In this document: one piece after another, positions 35,690 through 48,549 of the stretch
Numbering within the stretch: position 1 is the first letter of the stretch
Layout: each line of letters begins with the position of its first letter
NCBI GenBank assembly: GCA_050084985.1
Contig: JBITNC010000001.1
Span: 84,754,001-84,818,000 of the forward strand
Length of the DNA stretch: 64,000 bases
DNA from: Nageia nagi
Lineage: Eukaryota > Pinophyta
Direction: 5' to 3'
The notes under the pieces: generated by a model
Database searches by the model: none
Seen by the model: only the letters and a program-made list of their open reading frames with translations
Told to the model about the DNA's origin: nothing
Translations under genes and position numbers: made by a program

Positions 35690-38660
35690 TGCTACAACAC
35701 TCTACTCCATGTCTTGCTCTTTTTCATTTGATTAGATTATTGATTCTGGTTGCACTAATCATCTATGCTTTGAAAAGGAAAAGTTTGAGAACTTTTACAA
35801 GTATAGAAAAGATGTGATTGTGATATGTGATAACTCTACCCTTAAAATTTAAGAAATTTAAAGTATGTTGATTCATGAGAAGGTTCTTTGATAATGTACT
35901 TTATGTTCCTAAGCTTAGGATGAACCTTCTTTTTGTGATCCAAGTTGCTAGAAAAAGGTACTCTTTTGAGTTTGGCTCTCAATCTTGGTGCATTAAGAAA
36001 GGACTTACAATGTTGGTTAAAGGGTCAGTAAAAGATAATATCTATATTATGGATCAAGTTCCATAAAAGATGTGTCTTTTTACAAGTGTGTATTCTAGAG
36101 GCAATCTTTTCCATCCACATTTAGGGCACCTTAACCATAAGAGTATTCAAGTCATGAAAGACCAAGAACTTGTGGAAGGTTTTCCTTGAATTTCTCTATT
36201 AGTTGGTCTAAGTGAAAAGTGCATTCTTGGAAAGATGCATAGATAAAAGTTTGAAAAAGATAAGGCAACAAGAGCATCTAAATCTCTTTAACTTGTGCAT
36301 TCAAATTTGATTGGTCCATTTCAAATTGAGTCATTTGAAGGAGTATCTTATGTTTTAACCTTCATTGATGACTTTAGTAAGATGACCTTTAGATATCTAC
36401 TTGAGCACAAGGATCAAACCTTTGAGAGTTTTAAGATTTTTAAGACCTTTATTGAGAATCAAACTAACCTTAAAATCAAGATATTGAGATTAGGTGATGG
36501 TGGAGAAATAACAACAATGAGTTCAATGAATATTGTGATAAATATAAAATTAAGAGGTAATTTATGATTTCTTACACTCTTTAGTAAAATGGTGTTACCA
36601 AAAGGAAAAATAGAACAATTATGGAAATGGCTAGATGCATGTTGGGTAATCTTCCTAGTTTCTTATGGGGTGAAGAAGTAAGCACTACTATTTACACCTT
36701 GAATAGGTATCCTACAAAAGTTTTTTAGGGTAAAACTCCTTTTGATGGATGGTCAAGAAAAAACCTAACATTTCTCACCTTAGGGTGTTTGGTTATGAAG
36801 CATTCTCCTTCATTATTTTTGAGAAAAAAAAAGTTGGATAAAAGAGCTAAAAAATGCTTCTTTATTGGTTATAATAGTCTACATAGAGGCTATAGGATCT
36901 ACTCTCCATCCTACAAATCCATGTTTATTTCAAGGGATGTAAAGTTCAATGAACTTCTTAAAGAATTTGCTTTTAATGAGGATGTTGATGATCTAGAGGA
37001 CTCTTTAGTTTCACTTAGTTGGTTAGATATTGATCTAGACAAGTCACCTCAGGAACAAAATTCTCAAACACAAAGGGTGACAAGGAGTATGACCTTGAAC
37101 AAATCCTTATTTTCCAATATTGACAACAAGCATGAGCCTTCAACCTTCAAAGAAGCTTCTAAGCATGAGTGTTTGATGGAAGCTATGAAAGTAGAGTATG
37201 AGTTGCTTATGAAAAATAAAACTTAGGATATGATTCCTTATTCCAATGAGAAGAATATGATTAGCAATAAGTGGATCTATAAGGTCAAGTTCAATTTAGT
37301 TAGAGATATTGAGAAATACAAGCCAAGGTTAGTAGCCAAAGGTTTTGCTTAGAAATACAATGTAGATTATGAGGAAACCTTTACTCTCATGGCAAAGATG
37401 TCTACTATGAGAATTATCTTTGCTCTTTTTGCAACTCAAAAATGAAAAGTTTTTTAACTTGACATTAAGAGTGCATTTCTCAATGGTGACATAGATGTAG
37501 AAATCTTCATGAATCAACCAAAAGGATTTATTATGGAAGGTAAAGAGTCCTTTGTGTGCAAGATAAAGAAGTCATTATATGGATTTAAATAAGCACCTAG
37601 AGCTTGGTACAAGAAGATTTCAAGGTATTTTGTAGACATTTGTTTCTCCAAGTGCTTTTTAGACTTTGATTTATATGTGCTTACTCAAAGAAAAGACATG
37701 GTCTTGATTCTCCTTTATGTTGATGATCTTTTGATAACTAGGAATAATGATGAAATCATTCAAGAGTGCATTTTCAGACATAAAAAAATATTTAAAATGA
37801 TTGATCTTGATCTCTTACACTAGTATCTTGGAATGCAAGTGTGTTAATACAAGGTTTGTACTTATCTTAGTCAATCTAAGTATATATCAGACATCTTGTA
37901 AAAGTTTAGAATTGAGGAGTGTAGATATGCTGCAATCCTAATCTCTCCTAGAATCATTATTTCTCTGAGCTCCAACTCTTAGTCAGCTGATGCTATTGCT
38001 TATAGGTAATTAATTAGTAATAGTTTGTATTTAACTATATCCAAGCCAGATATTACCTTTGTAGTGAATCTGATGGCATGATTCATGTAGAAACCATATG
38101 TTGAGCACTCAATGCTATTAAGAAAATCTTGAGGTATGTTGTAGGGACTAAGGATCTTACTGTCAAGTATTCTAAGTTGCCTCATTTTTTCTCTCTATAT
38201 TTTCAAATTCTTATTATGGAGAAGATAGAAATGATAGGAAATCAACCTCTATGTATGTGTTTAGCATTGGTTCAAGTGTTATCTCTTGGGCTTCCAAGAA
38301 GTAGCCTACTATTTCTCTTTCCACCATAGAAGTTGAATACTGTGCCATGTCTATTGCATCCTAGGAAGCTATTTGGCTTAGGCATCTTCTAAAAGAAATT
38401 GGATATGATCAAGATGGCTCATCTTTGATTTCTTTAGATAATCAATCAGCTATTTTTTTGGCTAAGAAACCTATGTTCCATTAGAGAACAAAATATGTGA
38501 AAATCCTTACCCATTTCTATTAGGGAGAAGGTTCTTGATGGCATCATACACCTAGAGTATTATCCATCCACCTTGAACTCCATTGCTTTGTTCACCAAGC
38601 CCCTCCTAGAAGCTTAGTTTTGTAAGTTTAGGGATGCTATTAGGTTGATGAATTTGCCTT
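35690..38660 (+). pseudogene. pol: pol of the copia element (protease, integrase, RT, RNase H)
   Basis: Protease: IIDSGCTNHLCFEKEKF at about 35733-35785 (active site DSG kept), then NVLYVPKLRMNLLF. Pre-integrase: LGHLNHKSIQVMKDQ near 36120. Integrase: HSNLIGPFQIESFEG, TFIDDFSKMTF and a degraded second motif at 36490. The C-terminal KKCFFIGYNSLHRGYRIYSP is near 36850-36910. RT: NKWIYKVKFN, YKPRLVAKGFA, AFLNGDIDVEIFMNQPKGF, KKSLYGFK and the active-site LLYVDDLLITR at about 37710-37740. RNase H: SSVISWASKK, TISLSTIEVEYCAM, then LDNQSAIFLAKKP near 38440. Many TAG or TAA stops replace Gln codons. It is inactive, but the RT catalytic YVDD survives. Confidence 0.9.
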
Positions 38661-39386
38661 CAAGGGAGAGTGAAGTTTGAATTATTATGTTGAATTTATA
38701 TTTGTGATGAAAACTTAAGCCCTAGAAGGATTTTGTGCTATATAGTTTTGATTTTGTTGTACACCTTCATGGTAAGTTTTCTCTAGATGAGGAGCTTGTA
38801 TAAATTTTTAAAGCAAAAATATTGGCCAATCTAGCACTATTCAATTATCCATATGTGAGAATCTTTTATGTATATTTTAGCACTATTCAGTTATCCATAT
38901 GTGAGGAACTCATATGTGCATGCTCTATTTTGTAATGATAATCAACACATGTTTTATATACAACAAGTGACTATGAGTTTTGACTTGGCATCTTCATGAT
39001 GACTTATAGTGCACCATTGATCAATTTATGATGGCATTTATGTGATTCATCTATCCTTGTTGATAGGAATATGTTGCATCTAATTGATCTTGTTATTTGA
39101 GATACTTATGACTTGTAGGTTCCTTTGAGATTAGAGGTTATTTTAGGTATGCAATCTCTTGAAGACTCTTCATGACTTATAGTTGGATGATTACTTCATG
39201 TACATTGAAATCAGTTATGGTTAATAATTATGTTTGGAAAAGTAGTGAGTCTAAAACTAGATCTTTCTTACTTCACAAATATGAAAAAGTTCTTATCTCT
39301 ATTGTATCTATTTGGAGGAAAACTCTCTTAATTTCTCTCTTTCTTCTCTCTTATTCACTCTATCCCAATATTGCATTAAGGGGGAG

Positions 39387-39860
39387 TGTTGGAATGTATA
39401 ATGCATTATTGTAAAGGTTATGTAATAATCTTCTATGTGAGTTCACCAATACTTTAGGGTATCATTTGATTTCTTAAGTATTTAAATGAATATGATAATG
39501 TAACTTGTCCTACACTCCATGTCATGAGCATGCCACTTAGGTAAAAGGATGTGCATGTCATGCTTTTGTACATCGGATAAAAGGGTGATTTAAAAAGGGA
39601 TTTTGGCCTATAAATAGAAGGCTCCCTTTTTGTGATTAAACACCAATTTATGGATTAAAGCTATGCTATAGGATAGTGTTTAGAAGATGAGTTAGGAGAA
39701 TTGTAAGAAATTCATGTTTGTGATGTACTCTTAGTTGGAGAAACCACTTACATCTTGTGTTATGTTGTGAGATTGCTTTATGAGTTATTTAGATATGTAT
39801 TGTGAGCTTTCATGTGATCTTGGAGTATAGAGTTGTTCATGTTATAGTTCAACTCTCTCA
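39387..39860 (+). repeat. Right LTR of the copia element
   Basis: Begins TGTTGGAATG after AAGGGGGAG and ends ACTCTCTCA. TATA box TATAAATA at 39609-39616. Followed by TSD AGAAG (39861-39865). Confidence 0.92.
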
Positions 39861-39865
39861 AGAAG
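39861..39865. repeat. TSD AGAAG, right copy (copia element)
   Basis: Exact copy of 31939-31943. Confidence 0.9.
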
Positions 39866-40979
39866 AACATTTAAATGTAAGTATCAAATTTTAGTAGTGT
39901 ATTTTAATTTATTTTAATTTACATTTAGAAGTTTAATTTTATATATCTTATTGTAGAAATCAGAAAAGAAGAGGGAAGTTACATCACAAAGATTCTTGAG
40001 CCAAAGAGAAGGAGGGTTGACACAAATTCAAAGTCCATTATTGCATTTAAAAAGGTGAATAAATATCATAAGGGTTCAAAAGTAACCAAAAACTAGTCAT
40101 GGTGGTGTTGTGGCTCGCTCATTTGTACATGTTTTAAATGAGCACCAATGATTGGAGTATGAATATGATGGTAATTTAAAAGGTTTTATATTGTAAAAGG
40201 TTTGAATCTTTTAATGTGTTATGTTTTCATTAGATAGTAAACAATTGTGGTATCAAGTGGTAGCAAAATTTGTAACATGTTCTTTACTAATTTTGTTATG
40301 TTTCCTATCACCTCAATGGTCTATGAGTTGATTTTTTTGTTAAACATTGCCATCTTTTTTTTTTCTTTGATAACTCTTTTAGTTTTCTCTGAAATCCTTA
40401 TTTTTAATGATTATGGATATATTGTTTGACTAGGCATACTTTTATTAATAAACATTCTAGTTTTAAGGCATGTTGGATTCTTCAATCTCCAACCAAATTG
40501 GCATTATATTTTGATAATTATAGGAATCATTTTAAATTCTAATGTAGATGGTGTAGAGTACAACAACAATGGTAGGCTATTGTAGGGTACAAGTGCTCAA
40601 GATCCTCCTGAACAACATCTCTTGTTGTCACACCTATAGGGAAAATTTGAAGGGATGAATTAGTAAATCAAGGCTATAATTTTGGATTTTCACTTTTTGA
40701 TTTGGCTAGTATAGCACATGGTGGGTCCCACCTTAGAGCAAACATTTTATAAAAAAATTTATATTCTTGACCCATGTAGCCAATATTTCAATATGATTTA
40801 AAATATATTAGTCCTTTTTCCTAAAATTAATTTACCTAATTTACCTTGAAATTATAAAAAATAAATATCTCACCTAAATAGCCACTTATAGGTTGGCATA
40901 TATATACATATCAAACTCCCCCATATAGATGATACCATGCCATTAAACCATGACATCAAAACTATATTTCCTCTCTAGC

Positions 40980-41690
40980 CAAGTCAAAAGCATTTTCTCT
41001 ATAGCTAGTTTGGAAGCATTTCCTCTATTATCAAGTTAGAAGCATTTCATCTACTATCAAGTCAGAAGCATATTCTCTATAGCTGGGTCGAGAGCATTTC
41101 CTTTGTAGCTAGGTCAAGAGCATTTATTATGTAGTTGGGTAGGGAGCATTTTCTCTACAGCAAAGTAAAGAGCATTTCTTCTACAACTAGGTAGGAAGCA
41201 TTTCATCTATAGTTAGGTAGGGAACATTTCTTATGCAACTAGATAGGGAGCATTTCCTCTGCAACTAGGTAGGGAGTATTTCTTCTATAGCTAGGTATGG
41301 AGCATTTCCTCTATAGCTAGGTAGGGAGAATTTATTCTATAGTTAGGTAGAGAGCATTTACTTTGTATCCAAGTAGAGAGCATGTCTCCTACAATTAGGT
41401 AGGGAGCATTTGCTCTATAGTTGGGTAGGGAGCATTTCTTATGTAGCTAGGTAGGTTGCATTTCCTTTATAGTTGGGTAGGGAGCATTTCTTCTATAATT
41501 AGGTAGGGAGAATTTCCTTTACATATGGGTAGGGATCATTTCTTCTACATTTAGGTAAGGAGCATTTTTTTTGTAGCCAGGTAGGGAGCATTTCCTTTAT
41601 AGTTGAGAAGGGAGCATTTCCTTTGTAAATAGGTAGGGAGTAATTCCTCTATAGCTAAGTAGGAAGCATTTATTCTTCAGTCGAGTAAAT
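40980..41690. repeat. 26-bp minisatellite
   Basis: About 27 imperfect head-to-tail copies of a unit close to AGCATTTCCTCTATAGCTAG plus GTAGGG. Copies near 41200-41660 are most alike and the left flank (40980-41100) is more diverged. The unit has no conserved reading frame. It lies about 600 bases upstream of ORF1-B. Confidence 0.9.
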
Positions 41691-42300
41691 AGATCATGTA
41701 ACCACTAGTTGAAAAGGGTTTTTCATAAACTTTATAATGGTGTATCATTTCCCTCCATTAGATGTCTCTAGCAAAAGTTATGGTATTTTAAAAATGGCTG
41801 ATCTATTTTCCAAGCTTCAAATTATACACCATTTCCCATAACATTTTCTACAGACATCTAGTGGGGTAAACAAATTTCTATAGATGATTGGGTTATAAAC
41901 TATTTTCCAATGTTTTACATCTATTTTTAAAATTTATATAAAAATTACCTACCTATTTATCATATCAGCATCAGTTCACCATTATTTCTAAACAAGTTTC
42001 TAGGAGATTTGCCAAGATTTTATATGTTAATTTAGGAGGGGGTTTCAAAATTTACCTTGCACACCTAGTGCAAAACATTCATGTGAGAAATTTATGATTT
42101 GGTCCAAGCAAGGACCATTTTAGCAATTTTTCAAAATGTAACCCATGGCAAGAGTTTGTAGGTAAAATCATTTCGTTGTAACTCAATAAATAAATTTGAT
42201 TTTTTATATTTTAATTTGTATTTGTAAATATTTTCAATATCATATTAACATATTTTCATAAATAATATGTTGAGTGCCAACTACAATTGAATGACCTAGA

Positions 42301-43585
42301 ATGCAAATGCCTCCTTCAAATTCACAAGGAACTTCTCCAATGTGGGGGTGGGGGCATAGAATTCTTCAAACACAAAGTCCAAGTACAAAAAATACAACCA
42401 CTATAAGGGCATCACAAATGAAAGAGAAGGAAGTGGAAACAAGAAATATAGCCATTGTTAGGGAATCACAATCAAAAGAGTAGGAAGTGGAAATAAGAAA
42501 TACAATCATTGCTAAGGAATCAAAGAAGGAAGTGGAACATGCACCATTGATTGGGAAAATGTATTTTGATGATACTATTTCCATTGGTACCATTGGCAAT
42601 GTCTCTCAGGGAACTAGATTGGTAGATATCCCATCCTTGGATAAGGACTATCTATTTGTTGTACATATGGGGGATGATTTCAATCCAACAACTATGCTAC
42701 ATGGTTTGTAATAGCCACATGATAGAGTAGAGGAGATAGATACTATTGCTACATTCTCGTGGGCTCCTCCCCTTTAAGATACATAAACTTTCTCATTAAA
42801 TAATTTAGTTGTAGATCATTTAAAAGTATGTATCAAGGATTTCAAATATTCTTTTCTTCAAGACATATCATCTTACAAAACTTAGGAGTATAGAGTGAAA
42901 GTATTGTGTAAGGAGACCTTGGCCTATAATGAAAAATATTCAAAAAGTGAAGAAATTTATGCATTGAATCAAGATGAAATAGAGAAATTGGAGGTTTTGA
43001 AAAAGAGTGCTATAGAAGGAAAAATGAAAGCCTCCACCACTTAGAATGATGATATTTTAGATAACATTTTAAAGAAATTGGAAATTTTAAATGGTGAAGC
43101 CCAAGCATACTTCAATTGTTGGACCAATGATAAGAACAAAGTTAGTGTTGTAGAATATGAAAAAAATGTGTGGAAGGTATTATATTCTACTTCTTATTCA
43201 TACGCATAATTTATTTAATTTCAAAAATTTAAAATGATTTAATTTATTAAAATTATTTTTTTTGCAATAAAAGTATAACCACCTACGAAGTACCACTGAC
43301 AATCTTGTAATGCATATTGAAAAAGAAAATATTCAGATAGAAAAAACTATCTATGTGAAAGATATTTTGCATAAGAAGGTACAAGAGAATAACTACTTCA
43401 AATATGTGATTAATGCACATGGGTTTAATCCTAATATCATATTAAGGCAACAACCAAAGGAAACAACTGAGGATCCAACAAAAGAGGAAAGAGAGTTATT
43501 GGTTGGTATTGAAGCAACTCAAGTCAAAGTTTGTAATGTAGGAGCACTGCAAAAATCAACTTCTACATCAAATACAAAACATTAG
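42301..43585 (+). pseudogene. ORF1-B, spliced coiled-coil-like gene upstream of a convergent hAT relic
   Basis: Exon 1 runs 42301-43176 in one frame with several in-frame stops: MQMPPSNSQGTSPMWGWG, repeated KEKEVETRNIAIVRES-type segments, MYFDDTISIGTIGNVSQGTR, then a Glu/Lys-rich stretch (DEIEKLEVLKKSAIEG and DNILKKLEILNGEAQAYF). A 97-bp intron (43177-43273) fits GT-AG in phase 0. Exon 2 starts YNHLRSTTDNLVMHIEKEN and ends STSNTKH at TAG 43583. KLEILNGEAQAY, the intron phase and HGFNPNIIL correspond to ORF1-A. The product would be hydrophilic with probable coiled coils. No enzymatic motif is visible and I cannot name a family. An accessory protein of the neighbouring hAT-like element is the working idea. 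Confidence 0.5.
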
Positions 43586-43589
43586 ATGT

Positions 43590-45800
43590 ATTTTGGATAG
43601 TTTTTTTAGTTCTTGTAGGGAAATTTAAACTTTGTATTATTTACCCTCTTCAAGAAGGTGATTATGTAAAATGGATAATTTCTATTATGGAGGTTCAAGT
43701 TCAAATCATTATATTTTTCATTTATATTTTAGAATTTAAGTATTTAGTAAAATATTTTTCAAATATTTATAAATTATCCAAAGTTCTATGAAAAGTTCCA
43801 ATTCATAGTAATTTTTTTAGTCTTATTTCTTATTGAAGTTCAAGTTTATATATCTTGATCTAGAAACCATTCTAGCATGTTTATTGGTTTCCATTTGTCT
43901 TTTGGAAATTCTTATTATTTTGATATATTCATCCATATATAGCTCTTGATTTCTAATTAGTGGGAAATGTTGTATATAATGCCTTTGTTGTGAGTATATG
44001 TTGGTTATGGTTATTTGATTCATGAGTATTATTCTTGAATTTATTAAAGTATGTATCATTGTTTTCAATATAGAAGGGCATTCATTAATATTATATCATC
44101 TTGCATCACTAATTATGCTTTCAACATCATATGATGTTTATCCTCACATGGTCACACCTCACATTATTATTTGGGGATCTTTGCATAAAAATAATTTTAT
44201 CCAATGGATTCTTATTTTTTTTTATTAAAAGTATGCTTGATTTCATTTTCGATTTACTGAAGATCATTGTATAATCTATAAACAATGTAGGTATTCCTAG
44301 TTGTCACTATGGCTGCAAATTGGTTATTATACATATTATTAAGGAAATATTTCTTAGGTAATACAAAGGCCCAATGGTATCACTAGTGACTCATAATGGA
44401 GGGATACCCTTACTATTATAAGATCTTTTTGTAGTAATAATCTCTTTATTAATTTGATTATGGGTTATATTTATTTTCTCTACAAAATCTAGTATTGTAT
44501 TTGTGTTGAAATTGAAGAATTGGTGTTATCATCTCATCCTATTGTAAATAAAATATTAATCATACTATAGTTTACCAAATGATTTATATTTCAACAAAAA
44601 GATGTAACATCATACAAGAATAATATACCAAGTAACATGATATGGCTCATATTTTGATACAAAAATTGTAACATGATATAAGATAATATACAAGAAAGCA
44701 TAAGGATTAATAAGTTACACAACTTGCAAGTTGAATTAAAATGCACACCAATTATCTTTTGACTTCTTCAAGTACCTCATAAAAGCAAGCATAATTACTA
44801 GTTTTCATTAATGGCCATCTCATACAACAAGTCTATTCACAAATAATTACTATGTAACAAGTCATTTCCATGAAAACATAATGAGATTATTTATATATGA
44901 AAAGGAAAAGGATAATGTTATGAAGAACAAGTCAAATAATTACTATGTAACATGTCATTTCCATAAAAACATAATGAGATTGTTTATGTATGAAAAATAA
45001 AAGGAGAATGTTGTGAAGAACAAGTGTACAAAAGGAAGAAGCATTTGTAAAAAATGTATAAAAGTCAAGCATAATGATTTATATATCAAAATTTGAATTT
45101 AAGTTGCAAAATCATATATTTTTACATGATGTATAGAGAAAAATATCTTTTTACTATTGTATATAAAGAAATTTATTCAAATTGAAAATTTAATACAAGT
45201 TCTAAAAAATATCTTTAGATATGATATATATAAAAATGTAACTCACAAATTGAAATCATATATACAAAGAAATACTTGTAACTCACAAATTGATTTCAGG
45301 CACATCATAATTATCTTTATGTACAATATTGTATTTTTTATCAAAAAGAAGAAGGATATTCATTATCTTTATGTACAATATTTTATTTGCTCAATAAGAA
45401 GACAACATATTCAATTGAAATGAAGGAAATTAGGAAGACACCATCTTATGATATTAGGTTAAAATTTCACTCTTCTGAATAAAAAATAAAAAAAGGAAAC
45501 AAATTTTTATGTATGATTCACAAATAAAAATAAAGAAACAAATTTTTATTTGATGGTCCAAGAAGTTCATATTATAAATTTACAAACTATAAAATTATAA
45601 ATCTGGATGCACTAGCATCATTCAATAAATAGAGATGAATTATAAAATGAAATTATAATAAAAATTTTGAAATATCACATATTTGTTGGAAGTTAAAATA
45701 AGTTGTTGGTTCTAGTTCCATATCCATAGTATGTTTGTATCCATGAATGTTGTATACTTGGATCATGATCACTGTCACTAAAATCATTTGCATCTCTCTC
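43590..45800. other. AT-rich spacer between ORF1-B and hAT relic B
   Basis: No supported gene. It contains a duplicated segment (ACTATGTAACAAGTCATTTCC and copies at 44850, 44940), TACATGATATAAG-like repeats near 44600-44700 and small repeats at 45170-45400. Confidence 0.5.
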
Positions 45801-45824
45801 AATATTAGCAACACTATCTATTTC

Positions 45825-48543
45825 TTAGGGAAATCTAGTTAGTAACTGCTTGATTATAGGGAAAATTCTCCACTTTGTATGAAGAAACATAAATTCATAA
45901 ACAATTTTCCAAATTCTTTTTGAGCCTATTACAAATTGTAAAGTGCTAAATAATATTTCATCTTCAACTGATCCCAAAATCATTATTTGACATAGTTCAT
46001 ACAAATGAAAATATTCACCCATTGAATCATACAAAACACTTTCATATGGATATAGCTTTTTCCATACATATGTAATATGACCAGGTTCATAAAGATTGGT
46101 CATCATTTCAAATTGTGCAAGCATTTTGTCACCAAAAAAACCTAATTATTTTTCTAAATTTCCTTTGCTTAAAATACCATTTATTTCAATCCCATTTACT
46201 ACTTCCCTTTTGGTGAAATGATTGAAAATAATAGAGATGTGGTTTACAAAATCTTTTTGTTTATTATTGAAATCTTAAATAGAATCCCAAAACATTGGAT
46301 TCACAACACCCATTACTTCAAGTAACTCATCTCTTTTAAAACATTCTCTCACTTCACATGTTAGCTTTTTTGATATTTTTCTCAAACTAATTCTTATATC
46401 ATGTAAGATTCTTTCAAATATGCAAGGTGTAACTCAAACCTATTCTAATTCCATACCCAAGATATCTTCTCATTTGTCCCAAAAATACAATGGTATTTTC
46501 TCACCATGAATGAAAATGCAAAGCTCATCATGAATGTTATACTTTAAAAAGCTATTTGGATATTTGACATTGATTAATGTTTTCCATTTTTCAAATAAAG
46601 GATATGTGAAATTCATTGAGTATAACGTATCCATACATAAGCATATTTATTTTCTCTATTTGATAAAATCAATAATATATGTAGACCTTTGTTGAGCTAG
46701 TTTTACCAAGTTGTTCATTTCATACAAAAGTGGAAATAGACTGCATAATGTTAATAATATTTCCAAATTATTTAAACTTGATAGTAGATCAATTACTCTA
46801 TTTCCTTGTTTGTGATTTCTATACATAAAACCAACTAAAAATTGATATTCATAAAAAACTCTTTCTGTGGGTTTAAGCATTGAAATCCATGTTGTTTCTA
46901 CATCTTTCAACAATTTCTTACCTTCACTTCCCTCCATATCAAACTATTTGAATTTCCAAAACCTTTTTGGACTACATGAAAAATAGGAATATATCTCATG
47001 AATTAATTCTTCAACTTGTGCCACATGAGGATGTACAGTTATGAATCGACATGCTAGATTCAATCTATGCACCATGCATTGGATTGGAATCATAAAAGGG
47101 GAAATTATCTGAAGTTTAACACATAAATGATTCATGTGGTCTTGCATTACTAAACCACCATCTATACCAACAAAAAATAATTTGTGAGCTATTTCTTAAT
47201 CATTCATACCAATAGTATCTCTTAAACATTTTATAACAATATTATAAAGATTCTTAGCATTACAACTTATCTCCATCTTGTGCAAAGCAAGTAAATGTGT
47301 TTTCCTTAAGTGATCATTGAGTGTATAAACATGCATACATACCCATGATGTATTATCAATAGAAATTACTTCATCAATTGAAAGTGAAATAAAATTTGCA
47401 TGTTTTACCTTTTCTTTAAAATCCTCAATCTCTACCAATGCAAGGGACTTTGCCATTTCCCACCCACTTTGATCTGACCAATGGGAACTCGCAAGGTTTT
47501 GCACATTTACTAAATGGAAAAGAGGCTTAAGGTGAATAAATTTAGTTATTTCTTTGCCCGTATTAAGAATTAAAAATTCTAAAGAAAACTATTAAACTTT
47601 TGAATTCTCTACTTTTTTGTTTAGCTTTTGTTCCATCTTGTTCAACTACATGTTGTCTATTGATCTCTTCCTCATATTCTTTCTTGTACCTAAGATGCAA
47701 ACAATCTTTCTCAGTATTTTGTACCCTTACTTTCTTAATAGTTCCATCACTTTGTCTAAATGATTGGTATGCTTTTCTACAATGTTTATCTATTGTATCC
47801 ACTTTTAGCTATATTTTGTGATCTTTAATATGCTTCTGAGTACAAATAATTCATATACATTCAACAATTGGATCATTTGGATTGTTTGGCTTCATAGGTT
47901 CTATAAATGGATATTTTGATTTCCAATCAAGTTGAAATGGTCTTATTAAAGTCCAACAAATGCCTCTTTGTATTTTGTAATGTGTTTGGAGATCTTACTT
48001 CTGAATTCTAACTATTATAATTATCATGAATATTTTCATTTGCATTATCAAGAATATAATATTGGGGTGAAACCATATTGTTACCAACATTATTTTGGGG
48101 TAAAATAAAACTAACATCCATCATTGTTGTGCCATCATTTTGTTCTTTTGAAAAAAAATAACATTTTCCTTTGTTGTAAGAACATTTTGTTCAAGTGAAA
48201 GGAAAATAACATCTGCATCTATTGTACCAACATTCTATTTAGAAAAAAAAAAAGGAAACTAACATCTACCTCTATAATACCAACAATATTTTGGGATGGA
48301 AGCATATATGTTTTTTCCATCATGATAAACATTATTTTTTATTGGAAAAAGCTACCATATTACTAGTAAACTAAAAATTATAAAATTAAATAGGGAGGAT
48401 ATAAAAATGTATGTACCATTTTTTTTCTTGCATGATGATGGATCCTTGGGTTTATTTATTTGATTATAATGCTTAAGGAGATTCCTAATAGGTTTTGTAA
48501 TTAGTACTCTTCTATTTTTATCACTATATGTCATTCTAATCAT
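45825..48543 (-). pseudogene. hAT-like transposase relic B (ZNF862/DUF4371 type)
   Basis: Read from 48543 downward. A short first exon-like piece (LITKPIRNLLKHYNQINKPK) ends at a possible GGTACAT donor. A Ser/Asn-rich region follows, then a finger-like CTQKHIKDHKI..DTIDKHC near 47775-47850. The DUF4371-like block contains FISLSIDEVISIDNTSWVCM near 47335-47390, where the Asp of SIDEV is the likely first catalytic acid. Next come IQCMVHRLNLACRFI (about 47045-47095), LNNLEILLTLCSLFPLLYEM, QQRSTYIIDFI, and YELCQIMILGSVEDEILF near 45950-46010. From 47504 to 45825 nearly all of it stays in one frame with scattered stops, so it is less decayed than relic A. Terminal inverted repeats were not found by eye. 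Confidence 0.72.
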
Positions 48544-48549
48544 TGTGAA

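Larger units (their letters stand above)
31944..39860 (+). mobile_element. Full-length, decayed Ty1/copia retrotransposon
   Basis: 7.9 kb with LTRs of 496 and 474 bp, ends TGTTG...CTCTCA, perfect TSD AGAAG, an exact initiator-Met primer site and a purine tract AAGGGGGAG before the right LTR. Coding order gag, protease, integrase, RT, RNase H is that of Ty1/copia. An unusually long leader of about 2.7 kb separates primer site and gag. Stops and frameshifts occur throughout. The element lies in an exon-like block of the relic at 24980-40107. Confidence 0.93.
24980..40107 (+). pseudogene. Unidentified spliced gene relic interrupted by two LTR elements
   Basis: Three coding-like blocks lie on one strand: about 25036-25395 (NLTFQYFLDVFTSHEYDMSW, then VKLNVDGYDIAFLVLPKDVH), about 31592-31943 (starting after a TTTTACAG acceptor), and 39861-40107 after copia. 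The last block has a GTAAGT donor near 39877, a TTGTAG acceptor near 39956 and an open tail containing EPKRRRVDT that ends at TAG 40105. Element 2 lies in what looks like its first intron and the copia element in an exon. Stops are mostly TAG or TAA replacing Gln by context. I recognise no family. A basic nuclear-signal-like PKRRR is the only motif. It may be a further transposon gene and not a host gene. Boundaries are approximate. Confidence 0.35.

Noticed and set aside
40980-41690. CRISPR-like spacing of repeats
   Set aside because: Units are contiguous with no unique spacers; plant nuclear minisatellite.
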